Positions 46,901 to 59,533 of a stretch of DNA of 64,000 nt are shown here, piece by piece. A model generated the notes under the pieces. That model was not told where the DNA came from and searched no databases. It was given only the letters and a program-made list of their open reading frames with translations. The first letter of the stretch is position 1. The number at the start of each line of letters is the position of its first letter. Position numbers and translations under genes: made by a program. Location: contig KN832870.1 of the NCBI GenBank assembly GCA_000827325.1, positions 3,472,001 to 3,536,000 of the forward strand, written 5' to 3'. This DNA is from Oidiodendron maius Zn. Lineage: Eukaryota; Ascomycota; Leotiomycetes; Myxotrichaceae.

Positions 46901-49900
46901 AATCCGACCCACCACATCTAATGGGCAAAAAAGGCCAATAATCATCACTCAATTTGATGGGGCAGAAGAAAAGCTTTCTACCCTGACCAAGAGACAGTTG
47001 GGTGGCAAGATTCTTGAAATGTACACAGGGCTTCTTTGCGAGAAGGGCAGCACCGCCAATATCAAGAAGTTTGCGAGAAGCGTTACAAATAAGGTGTTTA
47101 TTCCTAGATTCTACAACTCGATATTACCAATTGCTAACACTGGTAGTGGCTCCTACATCTTTTGACAGAAGATGATGCGGATGTGATAATTCATGGCACG
47201 AAGATCCTTGCGCGACTTCTTGTCGTACATGGTTCAGCATATGTGTCGAAATTTGCAGACAAGGCAGGCGGTTTCTCAATCATGCGATTTCGTCTCAAGA
47301 AATGGTGGAGTCTATCGCCCCTCTGGCCAATTTGCTTCAGTATTTTATTTGGACACGACGTTGCTGATATCAATTGCGATAAACCTATTGACTTGCCCAA
47401 TCTCCTAGAGGCCTTCAGCAGTAGCAAAGTCATCTATCCGGCTGTACTACCGGTTATAACGACGATGCTACAGCAGGGTCTGAAAGATGCTCTTGTTCAT
47501 CAAAACGATCCCGAGTCGCCTCTGGGATATGGACAAGACAAGAGGTCGACTCTGACCCCATCTGTTAGCCGTCCTAGGTCTATGTCCCTGACCGAAGGCA
47601 CAGAATCTCCACATATTGCACACGCTGGACAGCCACTGAATGCGGCTTCTAATATCAGACGAGACATACCTCGCACAAAGAAGATTAACCTTGAAGCCCA
47701 AGCCACAGTTTTGGAGCCAGCTCTTCGTTTCCTTGCCGACCTGCATACCAAGTCACAGACCTTCCGGGATTTTGCGATGTCTTCCGAGTATGTGAGGCTC
47801 TTGCTTGCAGCTCTGTTTCCTGTTGTCGTCAGCACCGATGCTGTTAGTCCAGAAACCGAACTAAACTCCCGCGGTTCTGCTCTTACATTTGAGGGTGACG
47901 ATGTTATCATTCAACCAATCTCTCGCGAGACCTCCCTTCCCACACCTATTATTCGGACTTCAACTGTTGAAGCTGATTTATCTCCGCATCCAGGAATAGT
48001 TGGAGCCAAGCCCTTACGCAGAGGATCATCATTTATCCTTCTAACAGCTCAACCATCGGGGGATAGTCCTTCGTCTGCAAAACTGGACATTGCTTCTTCG
48101 CCACAGATTGACGTCGCTGTCCAAAGTGCTAGCAACACACTTGTTGACGGTCTGCAAGAACTTGTGGTTAACGTCTTTGTTGATCAGGTCATGGCCCGCA
48201 AAGAATTCCCCGATTTCGGGCTACCCCTGAAAGTTCCTCCAGGGTTTCGGGAGCACCAAGCGTACTTCGAGTCTTATGTGCTACGTAAAACGATATCAAG
48301 ACTTGATAATACTATCCAGCTCGACCAACGTTTGTTATTAGAACCGAGAATCTTGCAAAATATGTCCCGCTTTGTGCAGCATATGGGGGAGGCGGTTTTC
48401 GAGGGCTGGTTCTTGGGCGGTGCAGAACCATTGCTTGACATCGCCGGTTCCCTTCTTGAATATCTTCAACGGCCTGATATATCCAAGATTAAGAGCGTCC
48501 GATTATGTAGCCAAGCCATACTTGCAATCAGGTATGTCTTCTTAAAGGTGGTTCTTCTGCGACTGTCAGAACTAGGAAGCTCGCATATCTCAGAGACAGA
48601 AGCTGTATATTTCATGGACAGACTTCACTATTGGCAAATGGTTGTCCTCTCTTCAAACGTCAGCGAAGAGGATTTTCTCAAACTCATCTGCTATCAACTG
48701 TATCTGAAACTGGTTGATTCAAGGGAAAAGATCCGTCTAGCAGCTGCTAATCTCTGGCGGATTTTACTCGTTCAAAAGCCAGAGGAGACCTCCACGATGC
48801 TTCAGCAAACAATGCCAATTGACTATGAACACCTAAGTTCCGGTTTCAAGAAACTCATGGAGTTAGATAATGAGACTTTTGTTGCTTGGGTTGATCAGCA
48901 TCGACCAGCATTGGACGCTCTATTCGCTGGAGCAATGTCACGTACGTGGGACGAGTTTGTGACTTCCGAAAATGACAAGACGGAAGAGGCTGCCAAACGA
49001 CGCATGGATAAGCGACGGGAGAAACTAAGTCAATGGCATACAGAGTCTCTCAACGATGAAGACATTCTGTTCCGACATGATCTTGCCTCGACTTTGTGGA
49101 TGAAGCATATCTATGCGGCAGAGCACATAAAGCATCAACGGTCACAGCAAGACCAGCAAGACAATTTTGTATTCCTCGCCTCAGTATTTTCAAAAATGGA
49201 TCGAGAGCTGCACAGACCATGCGCAGTCTTTGAAGCTGAATCTCTCACAAAATGGAAACTTGATCGCACGGAGGGTCGTAACCGGATGCGCCTCAGGATG
49301 GTACCAGATAGGGCACCTCCAACGTATGACTACAGACCTAAACGCAAGACTACCGATGCTCAACAAAATGTTAATTCAAGCACCAAGCTCTTGGCTGCGC
49401 CTGGCGGAACGACCCCGTCGGTGGCCACTCCAACTAGCGACATGGCACTGGATGGCGCAACACTTGAGCAACAAGACGGGGCGCCAGCGAATGATCAGCA
49501 ACCTAGGCCCGACGAACCACAAGATGGTGTGGCTGGAGAGGATGACTTTGAGCTTGTTGATGATCCAAATGACCCTGGAGATGGCGATGAAGCCTATGAG
49601 GATAAGAATAGAAAGGTTATGCGCAGCCTTCAACGGGGTGATCAGGTTCAGCATGTGTTCAACATATCTCGAATAGTTGGACTCGAAGCAATTGAAGGAC
49701 TTCTGATATTTGGGAAAGACTCTTTATACATCATAGACAATGTCTTTCAAAGGTCTGATGGCGAAATCGTGGATGTCTGGCAAGCTCCCAAAGAAGAACG
49801 AGATCCCTATTTGCAAATGATCTCTGGGCAAAAGGCTAATGACAAACGAACACAGCCGACTAGGTCTGATCAAGAGTCGAGAAGCTGGAAGTGGAGTGAT

Positions 49901-52058
49901 GTGATTAGCATATCTAAGCGAAGTTTTCTATTTCGAGACGTTGCAGCTGAGATATTCTTTACTGATGGGCGAAGCTATCTTCTGACGGCTATTTCCAACT
50001 TAATCAGGAATGAACTTTACAGCAAACTCACTTCCAAAACACCCCACTCCAGCGGAACCTCCAACTTACCTAATCCCGAACACAGTTGGCGCCTTGAGGC
50101 TCTGATGGTGGCAGAAGAATCATCTTCAAGCTTCGGTTCGAAGTTTGGCAACATTTTCAATTCTTCATCCTGGAATCCAGCTATGCGACGATGGGCCAAG
50201 GGTGAGATCTCAAATTTTCAGTACCTGATGCTCGTCAACACTATGGCTGGGCGAACTTTCAATGATCTCACTCAATATCCCGTCTTCCCGTGGATCCTGG
50301 CGGATTATACCAGTGAGGAATTAGATTTAAACAATCCGGCCTCTTTCAGAGACTTGACAAAACCCATGGGTGCGCAGCAAATATCTCGGCAGATGGACTT
50401 TATCGATCGCTATAAAACATTCGCAGATATGAGTGATCAGAATACGCCGCCTTTCCATTACGGCACTCATTACTCTTCCGCCATGATTGTAACCTCTTAC
50501 CTTATCCGACTTCAACCCTTTGTGCAGTCTTATTTGCTCCTCCAAGGTGGTCACTTTGATCATCCTGACCGACTTTTCTACTCAATAGAGAAAGCTTGGA
50601 TGTCCGCCTCAAGAGACAACATGACTGATGTGCGGGAGCTTATTCCGGAATTTTTTTATCTCCCACAGTTCCTCACTAATAGCAACGGCTATGATTTTGG
50701 ACTCAGACAAGGTAATGGTGGTGCTATAAACGATGTGGTGCTACCTCCTTGGGCCAAAGGAGACCCCAAGATCTTCATTGCGAAACACAGAGAGGCCTTG
50801 GAAAGCCCTTACGTCAGTAAAAACCTACACCACTGGATCGATCTCGTCTTTGGATTCAAACAGCGCGGGGAGGCTGCACTAGAGAGTGTCAATGTCTTCC
50901 ACTACCTTTCATATCATGGAGCCAAAGATGTTGATACTATTGAAGATCCTGTCGAAAGGCTGGCGACAATTGGTATTATTCACAATTTCGGACAAACACC
51001 ACATCAGGTTTTCACGAAGCCGCATCAACCCCGTGAAGAAATGCGCCAAAAAGTTAAGAGACTAGACACAGCTGCCGAAGATCTAACACGGCTTCCATTT
51101 CCTCTGCTGGAATCTCATGAACGAGTATCGTCACTCATTTACTCGCCCAAGCTTGATCGCCTTCTCTGTGCTACATCATTCAGACTGAATCTTCCCCCTC
51201 AATATGATAAATATCTGGAGTGGGGATTTGCAGACAACAGCGTGCGCTTCTACTTCAGCGACTCCAAAAAATTGGCTGGCCTCTTTGAGAATCTACACCA
51301 GGGCCAGTTATCTTGCGCTCTTTTCGCCTCGTCTCAGACACTTATAACCGCAGGAGAGGATTGCGTGTTATCCGCTCATACCATCATCACATCCCCTTCA
51401 AAACCGGTTGATTTACAGCCTAGATCATCTCTCTTCGGTCACAGTACCCCCGTTACAACACTTGCAGTCAGCAAGAGTTTCAGTACACTTCTTTCTGCGT
51501 CAAACGATGGCACGATCATCCTGTGGGACCTCAATCGCCTCGAATTTGTACGCAAATTGGCGCATGGCCGTCCCATTGAGTGCGCCCGTATCAACGACAT
51601 CTCAGGGGATATTATGCTCTGCCGAGGACAGAAAGTAGTGTTATATAGCCTGAACGGTGAACTCATTCTCGAGCAGAATGTGTGCAGTGATCATGATGAC
51701 TGGATAACTAGCTGTGCATTTTACGAGGGTACCGGCAATGAGTGGCTAGAGAATTCGTTAATATTCACAGGTCAAAGGAGGGGAGTAGTGAATATCTGGC
51801 GCAAAATGGTGGGGTCAAAGAACGAGGGGTGGAAATTAGAGTTGGTGAAGAGGCTTGAACATGTGGATTCAAGAACCAAAGGAGGAGATGATGAAAGAAA
51901 TGTTGAGGCGGCAATTACTTGCATTACGCCTATGCCGCAGTGCGTTTATACCGGGGATGAGGAGGGTGGAGTGGTACGTGCATCCTTTTAATATTTATGA
52001 GAAGAACTAAGGCTGACTTAAATAGTATGAATGGGACTTGGTTCAGCGAGAGAGGTGA
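43968..52058 (+). CDS. BEACH-domain protein (Bph1/neurobeachin-like)
   Basis: Exons are 43968..46641, 46687..47093, 47147..51973 and 52026..52058, giving 2646 aa. Short introns (45-53 nt) join RLLRM|RIVKRLLD, SVTNK|WLLHLLTEDD and EEGGV|YEWDLVQRER. A long helical-repeat N-terminal half contains a concanavalin-like module (about 405-510; TAWIYIDQFDPNSHTTIFGA). Next come a PH-BEACH domain (from about 1859; GLEAIEGLLIFGKDSLYI), the BEACH domain (about 2049-2316; FQYLMLVNTMAGRTFND, then FHYGTHYSSA) and C-terminal WD repeats (SNDGTIILWDLNRLEF). These proteins control membrane traffic, vacuole/endosome sorting and septation. The ATG at 43968 is the first in frame; the 33-nt last exon completes the final WD blade. 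Confidence 0.95.
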
Positions 52059-52467
52059 GGGAGAAGGGTGAGAATAGCAAATGTTGATACCGGAATTCTT
52101 AGATGTTCGTCGGAGGTGGAAACTGAATTACATGCACATGGGTGGTTCACAAGGCTGGCGTTCGAGGGGGTGGGTAGCATGACACGGTAGAGCAGAAAAG
52201 GCATTTTAGATAGTCGTTCAGGCGTTCGGACTGCATCATGATACGTACTTTAACCAACACAAAACCTTTTGTCTAGCCACGACATCATATGTCACAGGCC
52301 GACATATAATCGATCGAACAGCACATTGAAATAACTCAAACTGTTGCGACTCTAGAATCTGAGAGTGAAAATCACCTTCCTGATAAATGGTTTAGACGCC
52401 GCCTTATGTACAAAACGATGCTCTCTATCTCATGCCTCCCACCCAAGCGATTCTTCAATCAAGCCAA
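52059..52467. other. Convergent 3' intergenic spacer
   Basis: About 410 bp between the BEACH gene and the complex I subunit gene, which converge. Nothing recognised. Confidence 0.6.
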
Positions 52468-52788
52468 TTATTCGTCATCATATCCACTAATAGGTTTTCT
52501 TGGACCAGAAGGTACTGCAGATGTATAAAATATTAGCCATTACCATCTCTGAAAGCTCTCCAGCTTATGGACATCCTGAATGCGCCAATGAATACACCTA
52601 CCCGGATATGTGAGGGGGATCTCAGGTCTTTTGGGATCGCCCAGTCTGTTTCTAATTCCCGGCACGGTCACCACCATAACGGGGCCGATGGATCCAATGA
52701 CTATTGACCAGAAGATCGCGGGCTTCTCGATTGATGCCCATCGTATGTACCGTAAAGGTTGCGAGAAGAATCGTGGGATTGTCGACAT
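52468..52788 (-). CDS. NADH:ubiquinone oxidoreductase 9.5 kDa subunit (NUXM-type)
   Basis: Exons are 52788..52602 and 52514..52468, giving 77 aa. The 87-nt intron has GTAGGT, GGCTAAT and CTGCAG. Splicing replaces an intronic read-through tail with TYPVPSGPRKPISGYDDE, the conserved C-terminus of the Neurospora 9.5 kDa complex I subunit. The N-terminus MSTIPRFFSQPLRYIRWASI, then one membrane helix (AIFWSIVIGSIGPVMVVTVP), completes the match. It is an accessory single-helix subunit of the mitochondrial inner-membrane arm of complex I. It is divergent from WBP1, with 323 bp between the two ATGs. The gene is easy to miss because its ORF is short and spliced. Confidence 0.93.
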
Positions 52789-53111
52789 TGTATCTGCACC
52801 GGTTAGCAGAGGTCTTGGCTGTGCAGAGCACGTACGTACCTAGTAGCCCTTTGCGTAATGGACAGCTCTTAGAATTAAACCGGTATCGTGTCGTATTAAG
52901 ATTGTCAAAGGTTCTTGTGGTCCCTTCACGAGCTCGACTGAGGTCAAGCTTGGTCGATTCGGTCACGTGCAAAGTAAATGCGGTTGTGTCCGGAAAATCG
53001 AATCTCCGGTTATCTCCTGAGGCACGCGCGGACATTGCATACGTTTCCTGAAGCTCAAATGAGAACGCAATCGAATAACGAGCAATCGGATTCGACATCA
53101 CATCTGCTACA
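52789..53111. promoter_or_regulatory. Compact divergent promoter (complex I 9.5 kDa subunit / WBP1)
   Basis: A 323-bp spacer serves both genes. The minus strand is open across most of it, but that frame mirrors WBP1 exon 1 and has no family features. CACGTG occurs near 52964. Confidence 0.5.
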
Positions 53112-54684
53112 ATGAGGTGGCTACTCTCCATTCTGCTGCTAGGCATACTCGCCATCGTACAAGCTGCGAGTTCCAGCGGAAATACATTACTGGTTGTATT
53201 GGAGGAATTAGCAGATAAGTCCAAGTATTCGAAGTATTTCAAGGATCTCGAAGGTTTGTACTTTTATTTCTGGGTCTATAATGAGTTGCCCATTGCTGAT
53301 GCGTCTATGACATTAGGGAGAGGCTTCACAATCTCTTATGAATCCCCAAAGAGTGAGGGTATCAGCTTATTCAACTTGGGCGAGAAAGCCTACGATCATT
53401 TGTTAATCTTGCCTACCAAGTCGAAAGGTAAAAATACGCGCGTCTAATAGAAGGCATGAAGGTTGACTTACAGAAGGACTTGGACCTAACTTGACTCCAA
53501 AATTGATCCTCGATTTCATCAATGCAGGTGGAAATATCCTACTTGCCCTGTCCGCATCCAACCCCACACCTTCAGGCCTTGTATCACTACTCCTTGAACT
53601 CGATATCCATCTCCCTACAGACCGAAACTCGCTCGTAGTCGACCACTTCAACTACGATACTCTAAGCGCAACAGAAAGCCACGACGTTATTCTCACCCCA
53701 AGGCCAGACGCACTGCGATCTGATGTTAAGCATTTCTTTGGCGGTGACGATTCGGATGTAATTGCAATCCCAAGAGCTGTTGGACAGACCCTAGGCAATA
53801 AAAGCCCTTTATTAGCTCCGATTCTGAGAGCTCCTCGAACGGCATATACATACAATCCTAAGGATGAAGCTGAGGCAGCTGAAGATCCGTTTGCTGTTGG
53901 CGCCCAATTGGCCTTGATTACATCTATGCAGGCAAGGAACTCTGCTCGCTTCACTGTTATTGGGTCAGCTGAGATGCTGGAGGACACTTGGTTTGATGCC
54001 AAAGTAAAGCGCAGCGCTGGTGTCGACGGCGCGGGCGCAAATGCAAAGCAGGTCAAGACGGCCAATCAAGCTCTCGCGAAGCAAGTCACTGGCTGGACAT
54101 TTAACGAGATTGGCGTTTTGAGGGTGGGAAGAATCACGCACACTCTAAGTGAGGGCGGTATCCAGAGCAACATCACCAATCCAAAGATCTATCGGGTAAA
54201 GAATGACGTGGTAAGTATCCCGCACGACCAACTCTGTACAAACGGCTAACGCTGCCAGTCTTATGAAATCGAACTCTCTGAGTACTCTTGGGATCATTGG
54301 GTGCCATTTGTCCCAGCAGATGGCGACGTCGTCCAACTTGAATTCTCTATGCTCTCTCCCTTCCACCGGTTGCCCCTCAAGGCAGCCAGCACAACTGCCG
54401 ACTCAACCATCTACACCACCAGCTTCAAACTACCAGACCAACACGGGATATTCAACTTTAAAGTCAACTACAAGCGGCCCTTCCTCTCCAATGTCGAGGA
54501 GAAGAACACTGTCACCGTCCGGCACTTTGCACATAATGAGTGGCCACGAAGTTGGACCATCAGCGGCGCCTGGCCTTGGATTGCAGGTATCGGAGTAACT
54601 GTTATCGGATGGCTCGCCTTTGTTACTTTGTGGCTGTGGAGCAAGCCTGTGCCTCTCTCTGCGAGCGAGAAGAAGATGCAATGA
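53112..54684 (+). CDS. WBP1: Oligosaccharyltransferase 48 kDa subunit Wbp1 (OST48)
   Basis: Exons are 53112..53253, 53317..53427, 53474..54210 and 54259..54684, giving 471 aa. Introns of 63, 46 and 48 nt rebuild KDLEGRGFTISYESPKSEG, TKSKEGLGPNLTPKLILDF and RVKNDVSYEIELSEYSWDHW. A signal peptide (MRWLLSILLLGILAIVQA) precedes a lumenal GIFT-like domain (FNLGEKAYDHLLILPTKSK; INAGGNILLALS). A beta-rich lumenal part follows (HGIFNFKVNYKRPF), then one C-terminal membrane helix (PWIAGIGVTVIGWLAFVTLW) and a cytosolic tail with lysines near its end (SASEKKMQ), as in ER type I proteins. It is an essential structural subunit of the OST complex for N-glycosylation. Confidence 0.96.
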
Positions 54685-55028
54685 ATCATCTAGGTCTGGC
54701 GGGGCTTGTACTGTATGATAAGAATTAAAAGTGCATGAATTATAGATCCAATTCTACGGATATTTTCTTCTGTAAACAATGGTTCTGCTATTTTCGTAGT
54801 ATGTGATCCTGAAAGGAAATGACAATGTCTCGCTTACACCCCTTTTCAAATGCTTGGCACCTACATAAATTAAGATACATGCTCCCAATGTTAGAGGCTC
54901 TAACTATATTTTACTCACACAGGTTAATTTAGGAATAAAATTTATATGGATGAGACGATAAATGATTGATTCTAGGGTATCTTCTACAGGCGCTAATATG
55001 TCCAAAACATGAGTCATTTGTAATGAGG
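54685..55028. other. Convergent 3' spacer, AT-rich
   Basis: About 340 bp between converging WBP1 and the lipase gene; AT-rich 3' flanks with no gene. Confidence 0.6.
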
Positions 55029-57102
55029 CTACCAATTGTTATAACTGCCGCACTCGTCCGAGCTCATGGTTATATTCCCTACTGGCTCCATACTGTCCAC
55101 AATGCCATTTACAGGTTTAGCTACCTCCAAGCTAATACCCCTTGATCCATTTGCCTCAATGTTTATATTGCTTCCAGTGCTCCCTCTTCTCGTACGCCGA
55201 GGCAAGAAGTGGTTTGCATTGCCCTTCTCTGAACGTTTTGTTATTCTCGCATGCGAAGCAGAGATCGGTGATGAGCCTGCAGAAGAATCATCAACATCGC
55301 CCTGCACAGTTATCCGCTTCCTGGTGCCTTGCCCTTGGAGTGACGCATCGGGTCCCCTAAGAGACTTTGGTGAGATCAAAGTATCGGCGTCGCTTCCAAG
55401 CCGCACGCTCGCAAGATCTGTAGCATCGTCCCGTCCATCGTCGCTCGTGAGACTCGGCGTTACTGGAGATCTACCTAATGTAGCACCAATGGAGGCATGC
55501 CGTGCGCTTCGGTACCTCTCGTACTCTTCTTTCGAGTGCTCGGCATCACAGAACGATTCTAAGGCATCAAAGACGTGTGGGAAGACTAAGCTATCGACCT
55601 CTCGTGCCCAAAGGAAGTCAAGGTGTTCGTAATGAGGTATTTCGGTAGCAACCGTGTGAGATGGAAGCTCTTTCATCATAACATCGATGTCGACGAGAGA
55701 ATCGCTGCCACCATAAACAAGAACAATAGGAGTCTTGATATTCCTAGTAGGAAACTTGGCGACCTTCGTGTACTTGCTGACACTTCCCAATGCTAGAACA
55801 GGCTGTACGTCATCGTCGTACATCTGAAAGCTCTTCGTGCGAATAATTTGGAACCAGTGCACAACACTCTTCGTGCTGGTAAATGAATAAAGATGTGGGT
55901 AGGCAGCAAGCTTCTGGCTCGGGGAGATATTCTGAGCTGTCCATCCGAAGAGAAATCTTAGACCCACATCGATAAATCGAACAAATATTGGGGGATACAG
56001 AATGGATTGCCACATTGTAGCAGAGCTGAGGATGGATCGACGTCCAAAGAGGAGATACAAGACCTGAGGGGAGGCTTTAATCAGCGCATCAACTATTCCA
56101 TTAGAGAGACCTGCTGGTGACATGGCTGGTGCAAGAGCGATAAAAACGTTGATTTGGTCGTTCAGCTTAGGATGTACAGCCAATGTAGCAAAAGCCTGGG
56201 CCGTTCCTTGAGAAAATCCAATGTAGGAAAGGGACGGTGCGGCTGTAGTACCTAGAATATAGTTGATACTGTCCGGAATATCGTGGAATGCAAATTCGTC
56301 CATGGAAAAATCCCAAAATGCGATGTCCTTCGGGGAATGGTAGACAGATTTCTTGGAATATTTATTTCCCCGGTTATTTCCCAGCTAAAGAGCATCAGTA
56401 CACAATAAGACCACAGTAATAGCAGAGAACTCACCCAGACATCATAGCCCTTCTCTACCAGCTTAAAAGGCAGACACCTCTCCTCATCTGTCAAGCACAC
56501 CCATACCTCACTATTCATCAAAAGGCCATGATGTAGGTAGACAACATTCTTTTTGATGCCGCGAGATCCGCCGTTGACTTTCTGGTCCTCTTCGCCTTTC
56601 CTCCAGGCTAGTCGATGAAGTGCAAGCAGATATCCATCCCCCGTCTGTACAACATGTTCTTCTGCGTAATACCCGTATAGTGCGCATATGTCAGCGAAGT
56701 CAGAGGCATCTCGAACCGCACTCGAAATAGCTAGAACTGTTAGCATCTAAATTCGCAGGCGCCAGAAATTGTGTCTCACATGTCTCTCTAGATTCTCTCC
56801 GTCTTGGGTTAGGTGATATGAATCTGTTAAATAACCTCCTTGAAGCTCGGTAGCATAGAGAAATGACGCTTGAGGCTATACGGGATATCAGAAGAGCTTC
56901 TAAAGGGGGAAGTTATACATACGCAAAGCAAGAGTAAGGATCCTAATCACGGCTTCAAAGCCAACAAGAAGAAAAGAGCTGACCAAGGCTATATACTCGC
57001 TCCTGTACACGTCTTAGCTATAACCCTCCCCGTGGATATCCGTCAAAAGCATTGCAGACAAACTTACACATTCAAGCGACCAAGAAATGGAATGTACGGC
57101 AT
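55029..57102 (-). CDS. Membrane-anchored sterol ester/acid lipase, Tgl1/Yeh type
   Basis: Five exons: 57102..57068, 57002..56923, 56875..56780, 56730..56435 and 56384..55029, giving 620 aa. The first three small exons assemble MPYIPFLGRLNV, then a hydrophobic anchor (SEYIALVSSFLLVGFEAVIR), then SSVISLCYRASRRLFNRF, as in fungal Tgl1-like proteins. The AB-hydrolase-associated lipase region follows (DICALYGYYAEEHVVQTGDG, VVYLHHGLLMNSEVW). The catalytic Ser227 lies in GFSQG, the probable Asp in YGGSDSLVD and the His in PHYEHLDFLW. The C-terminal 150 residues are Ser/Arg-rich and disordered. Such enzymes hydrolyse sterol esters or triacylglycerol on lipid droplets or the plasma membrane. Intron phases agree at every junction. 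Confidence 0.9.
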
Positions 57103-57775
57103 CGTGTAGATGCTGGAAATGCGACTTCTTAATGCTAAATGTTTTTAGGCGTCCCAACTCTGCGAAAGGAATCCGCAACTACCCAAGCCTGTTGAGAGTT
57201 GCAGTTGTCGTCGTTCGTCGAAGTTCAGTGGCATCTCATGTCACATGCAAATTGCTCGTGAGCAGGTAGCTTCAAGAGTGGAAATCTGGCTGCGCCTTCG
57301 GACACTGGAATGCAGAAGTCATTGAGCCTTGCAAGGCAGTGAGTTGATATGTTTGTACCGTTGATGCTTCAGGGCCTCAAATATAATGAGGGGATGGAAA
57401 CGGGAATAGGAATCGGGATGGGGATATTTCGAGTAAAGGTGTCAAAAGTACCCCGAAAGCACAATGACATAGGATTTCAGGATTATCATTTCGCCTCAGA
57501 TCCCAGCCACAACCCGGCGGCGCGGATTTGCTCCCGCTGTTTTCACGTGACAGCGCCATGGCATCGGCCCCAGAGAGCCCGCGATATTATTCTCAGGAAC
57601 AGGCGGGTACAGTAGTATCAACTGGAGCTAGAACTAGATCCCTCGAACTACACTGCTGGAAGAGCCTATTTAACACAGCTCTTATGCAAAGATATAGAGA
57701 ATTCTTCCCCTTCATTTTCAGCCGAAGAAGCCATTGATCCCGTCACCTGGCTTGACAAGCAAAAATTCCAGAGTC
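57103..57775. promoter_or_regulatory. Divergent promoter between lipase and PET191
   Basis: A 673-bp spacer. A CACGTG core in the context TTTCACGTGACAG lies at 57544..57549; on the minus strand it reads GTCACGTG, the Cbf1/CDEI-type word. It is about 230 bp before the PET191 ATG. No gene recognised. Confidence 0.5.
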
Positions 57776-58221
57776 ATGCCGAGCTCGTGCAAAGACATCC
57801 GTAGGTCCCGCCTCCTAGGCCTCACGTAGGACTCCCATCCCAGGCTGACACCTAAAACTCAGGTGCGGCACTCGCTCAATGCCTTCAAGAATCCGAGTGC
57901 GTGATGGTCTACCGCAACAAGCCGTCCGACTGCCTGCGGCCTCCGCTTATCGACACCATGCCGACCAAGTGCCAGCAATTGAAGAAGGGCTACGGGGAGT
58001 GCAAGCGTGGCATGGTCGACATGCGCAAGCGATTCCGGGGCAACCAGCCCATTGCCGTGAACAAGGACCACGAGACGGGCTTGCAAAAGCCCAGCCAGCA
58101 GCTGTATGCCGGCAAGAGCGCGTTCGGGAGCGGCGTGAAAGAGACGAGCGGAAACGAGCCTGAAGAGAGGGATTGGAGAGAGGTGGAGAATGAGAAATAC
58201 AGGAAGGACTTACGAAACTAA
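57776..58221 (+). CDS. PET191: Cytochrome c oxidase assembly factor Pet191/Coa5
   Basis: Exon 1 is only 25 nt (57776..57800) and exon 2 is 57863..58221, giving 127 aa. The 62-nt intron joins MPSSCKDI|RAALAQCLQ. Cysteines are spaced as in the family: SSC, QC, SECVM, SDC, TKCQQ and GECKRG, two helical hairpins with twin-Cx9C-like pairing. The block KKGYGECKRGMVDMRKRFRG is almost diagnostic, and the end WREVENEKYRKDL is also conserved. Pet191 sits in the intermembrane space and is needed for assembly of complex IV. The open frame without exon 1 lacks the correct start, so the small exon decides the N-terminus. Confidence 0.95.
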
Positions 58222-59533
58222 ATCAGTTGTCCTGAGCTTTGTACAAATTGTACGTTAAGGATGTGCGACAAATTTTGAGCAAGCGTACGAGCATAATTGC
58301 ATTGGGAGGCGTTTTGGAACGGAAAACGGTAGTTGTACCAAGATTACTCTACTTCAATCAGGGTGTCATATATTACAAGAGTTCTCTGAATATTTGATAC
58401 CTTGGACTTTCTATCGTCCAGTTTGTATAACAGTTCAGCATTAGATCCGATCAGAATTCCCACAGTTCGTAGCAAGGAACTCGTATATTCCACCATCATT
58501 GATCATGGTGGCTGGCTTCCAGCCATTATTTGGGACGTCGACTTCCTCCTGATGGGCCCCCTGCAGACATCTCGGCCAAGAAACCGAGGGCGCGCCAGTT
58601 TCTATCGGAGAGAGGCCATCAGTCGTCAAGAGTGTGACGATGATGGGGATAGCGACAATTGCACAGAGCGTCGAATTGGTAGCGAGGGCGATGGGTAGCA
58701 GTGAGTCATAATATGGTAGTCTTCTAGAGATAAATATGCGCCTTGTAGACTATGCTGGTCCTAATGAGATCGAATAAATGTGATCTCTTCTGTTAAACCA
58801 GCCACCATAAGCGTTAATCATCTTTTTACCACATATGCCGACTTATTGCAATGCCGGGTCAATTCACGCAATACATTTATCGAATTGGCCTTCTTGCCCA
58901 GTATATACAGTTATACAGCATTGATTTTATGCCCACTGTGGATCTCACCACGAAAGGAGAACAGTATCTCAGAGGCCGCAGAAGACATTTCTTGAGATGT
59001 GAGAGAAAATAGGGAGGGTAAGAAGAAAGGGAGGGGGGGTTGGCGCGGCGAGGCTAAAAATGAGTCACTCTTGCTCACAATTCCTCAGAATCGCTCAGCT
59101 GAAAAGTTCACCGCAACATCTGCCACCATCTACAATGACCGAGTTTGAAGAGGGAGCAGGTTGTAGAGTCGACTCATATCGACTAATAATGATGGCCGAT
59201 GTCCTCACGTAGAAATAGGGATATACGAGATAGTTTTAATTTGCTACATATAAAGAACGTAGAATTGAGTATTGCGAATTGAATTTAGAATTAGATGCAA
59301 GAATACATAATGATAAACAAGTAAGGTGAGGTAGCCCACATCCCATCCATATCACCAGAAAGGGATCCGTGATGAAGAATATTTGCCGATGAGATATCTG
59401 CAACCCATATGAGGGTGCATATATGACCAACTTTAACCGACATCGTCTGAGTCTCCTATATCTATTCCATAGAAACTCTATCCCAAATCGGAACCCCAGG
59501 GCTAACGCATGAAGGACCTAACAAGGCCAATCC
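58222..59533. other. 1.3-kb intergenic region
   Basis: Convergent spacer between PET191 and the bZIP gene. Overlapping open frames on both strands near 58400-58700 (one with a hydrophobic run on the minus strand) lack a good start or homology I recognise. A G-run lies at about 59031-59040 and TGAGTCA, a Gcn4/AP-1-type word, at 59061..59067. No supported gene. Confidence 0.5.

Noticed and set aside
52652-53242. 196-aa minus-strand open frame
   Set aside because: It is the mirror of WBP1 exon 1 and runs through the intergenic promoter and antisense to the complex I gene; no family features.
58402-58698. 98-aa plus frame and an overlapping 62-aa minus frame with an upstream hydrophobic run
   Set aside because: Neither has a convincing start or conserved motif; an unannotated small gene cannot be excluded but is unsupported.
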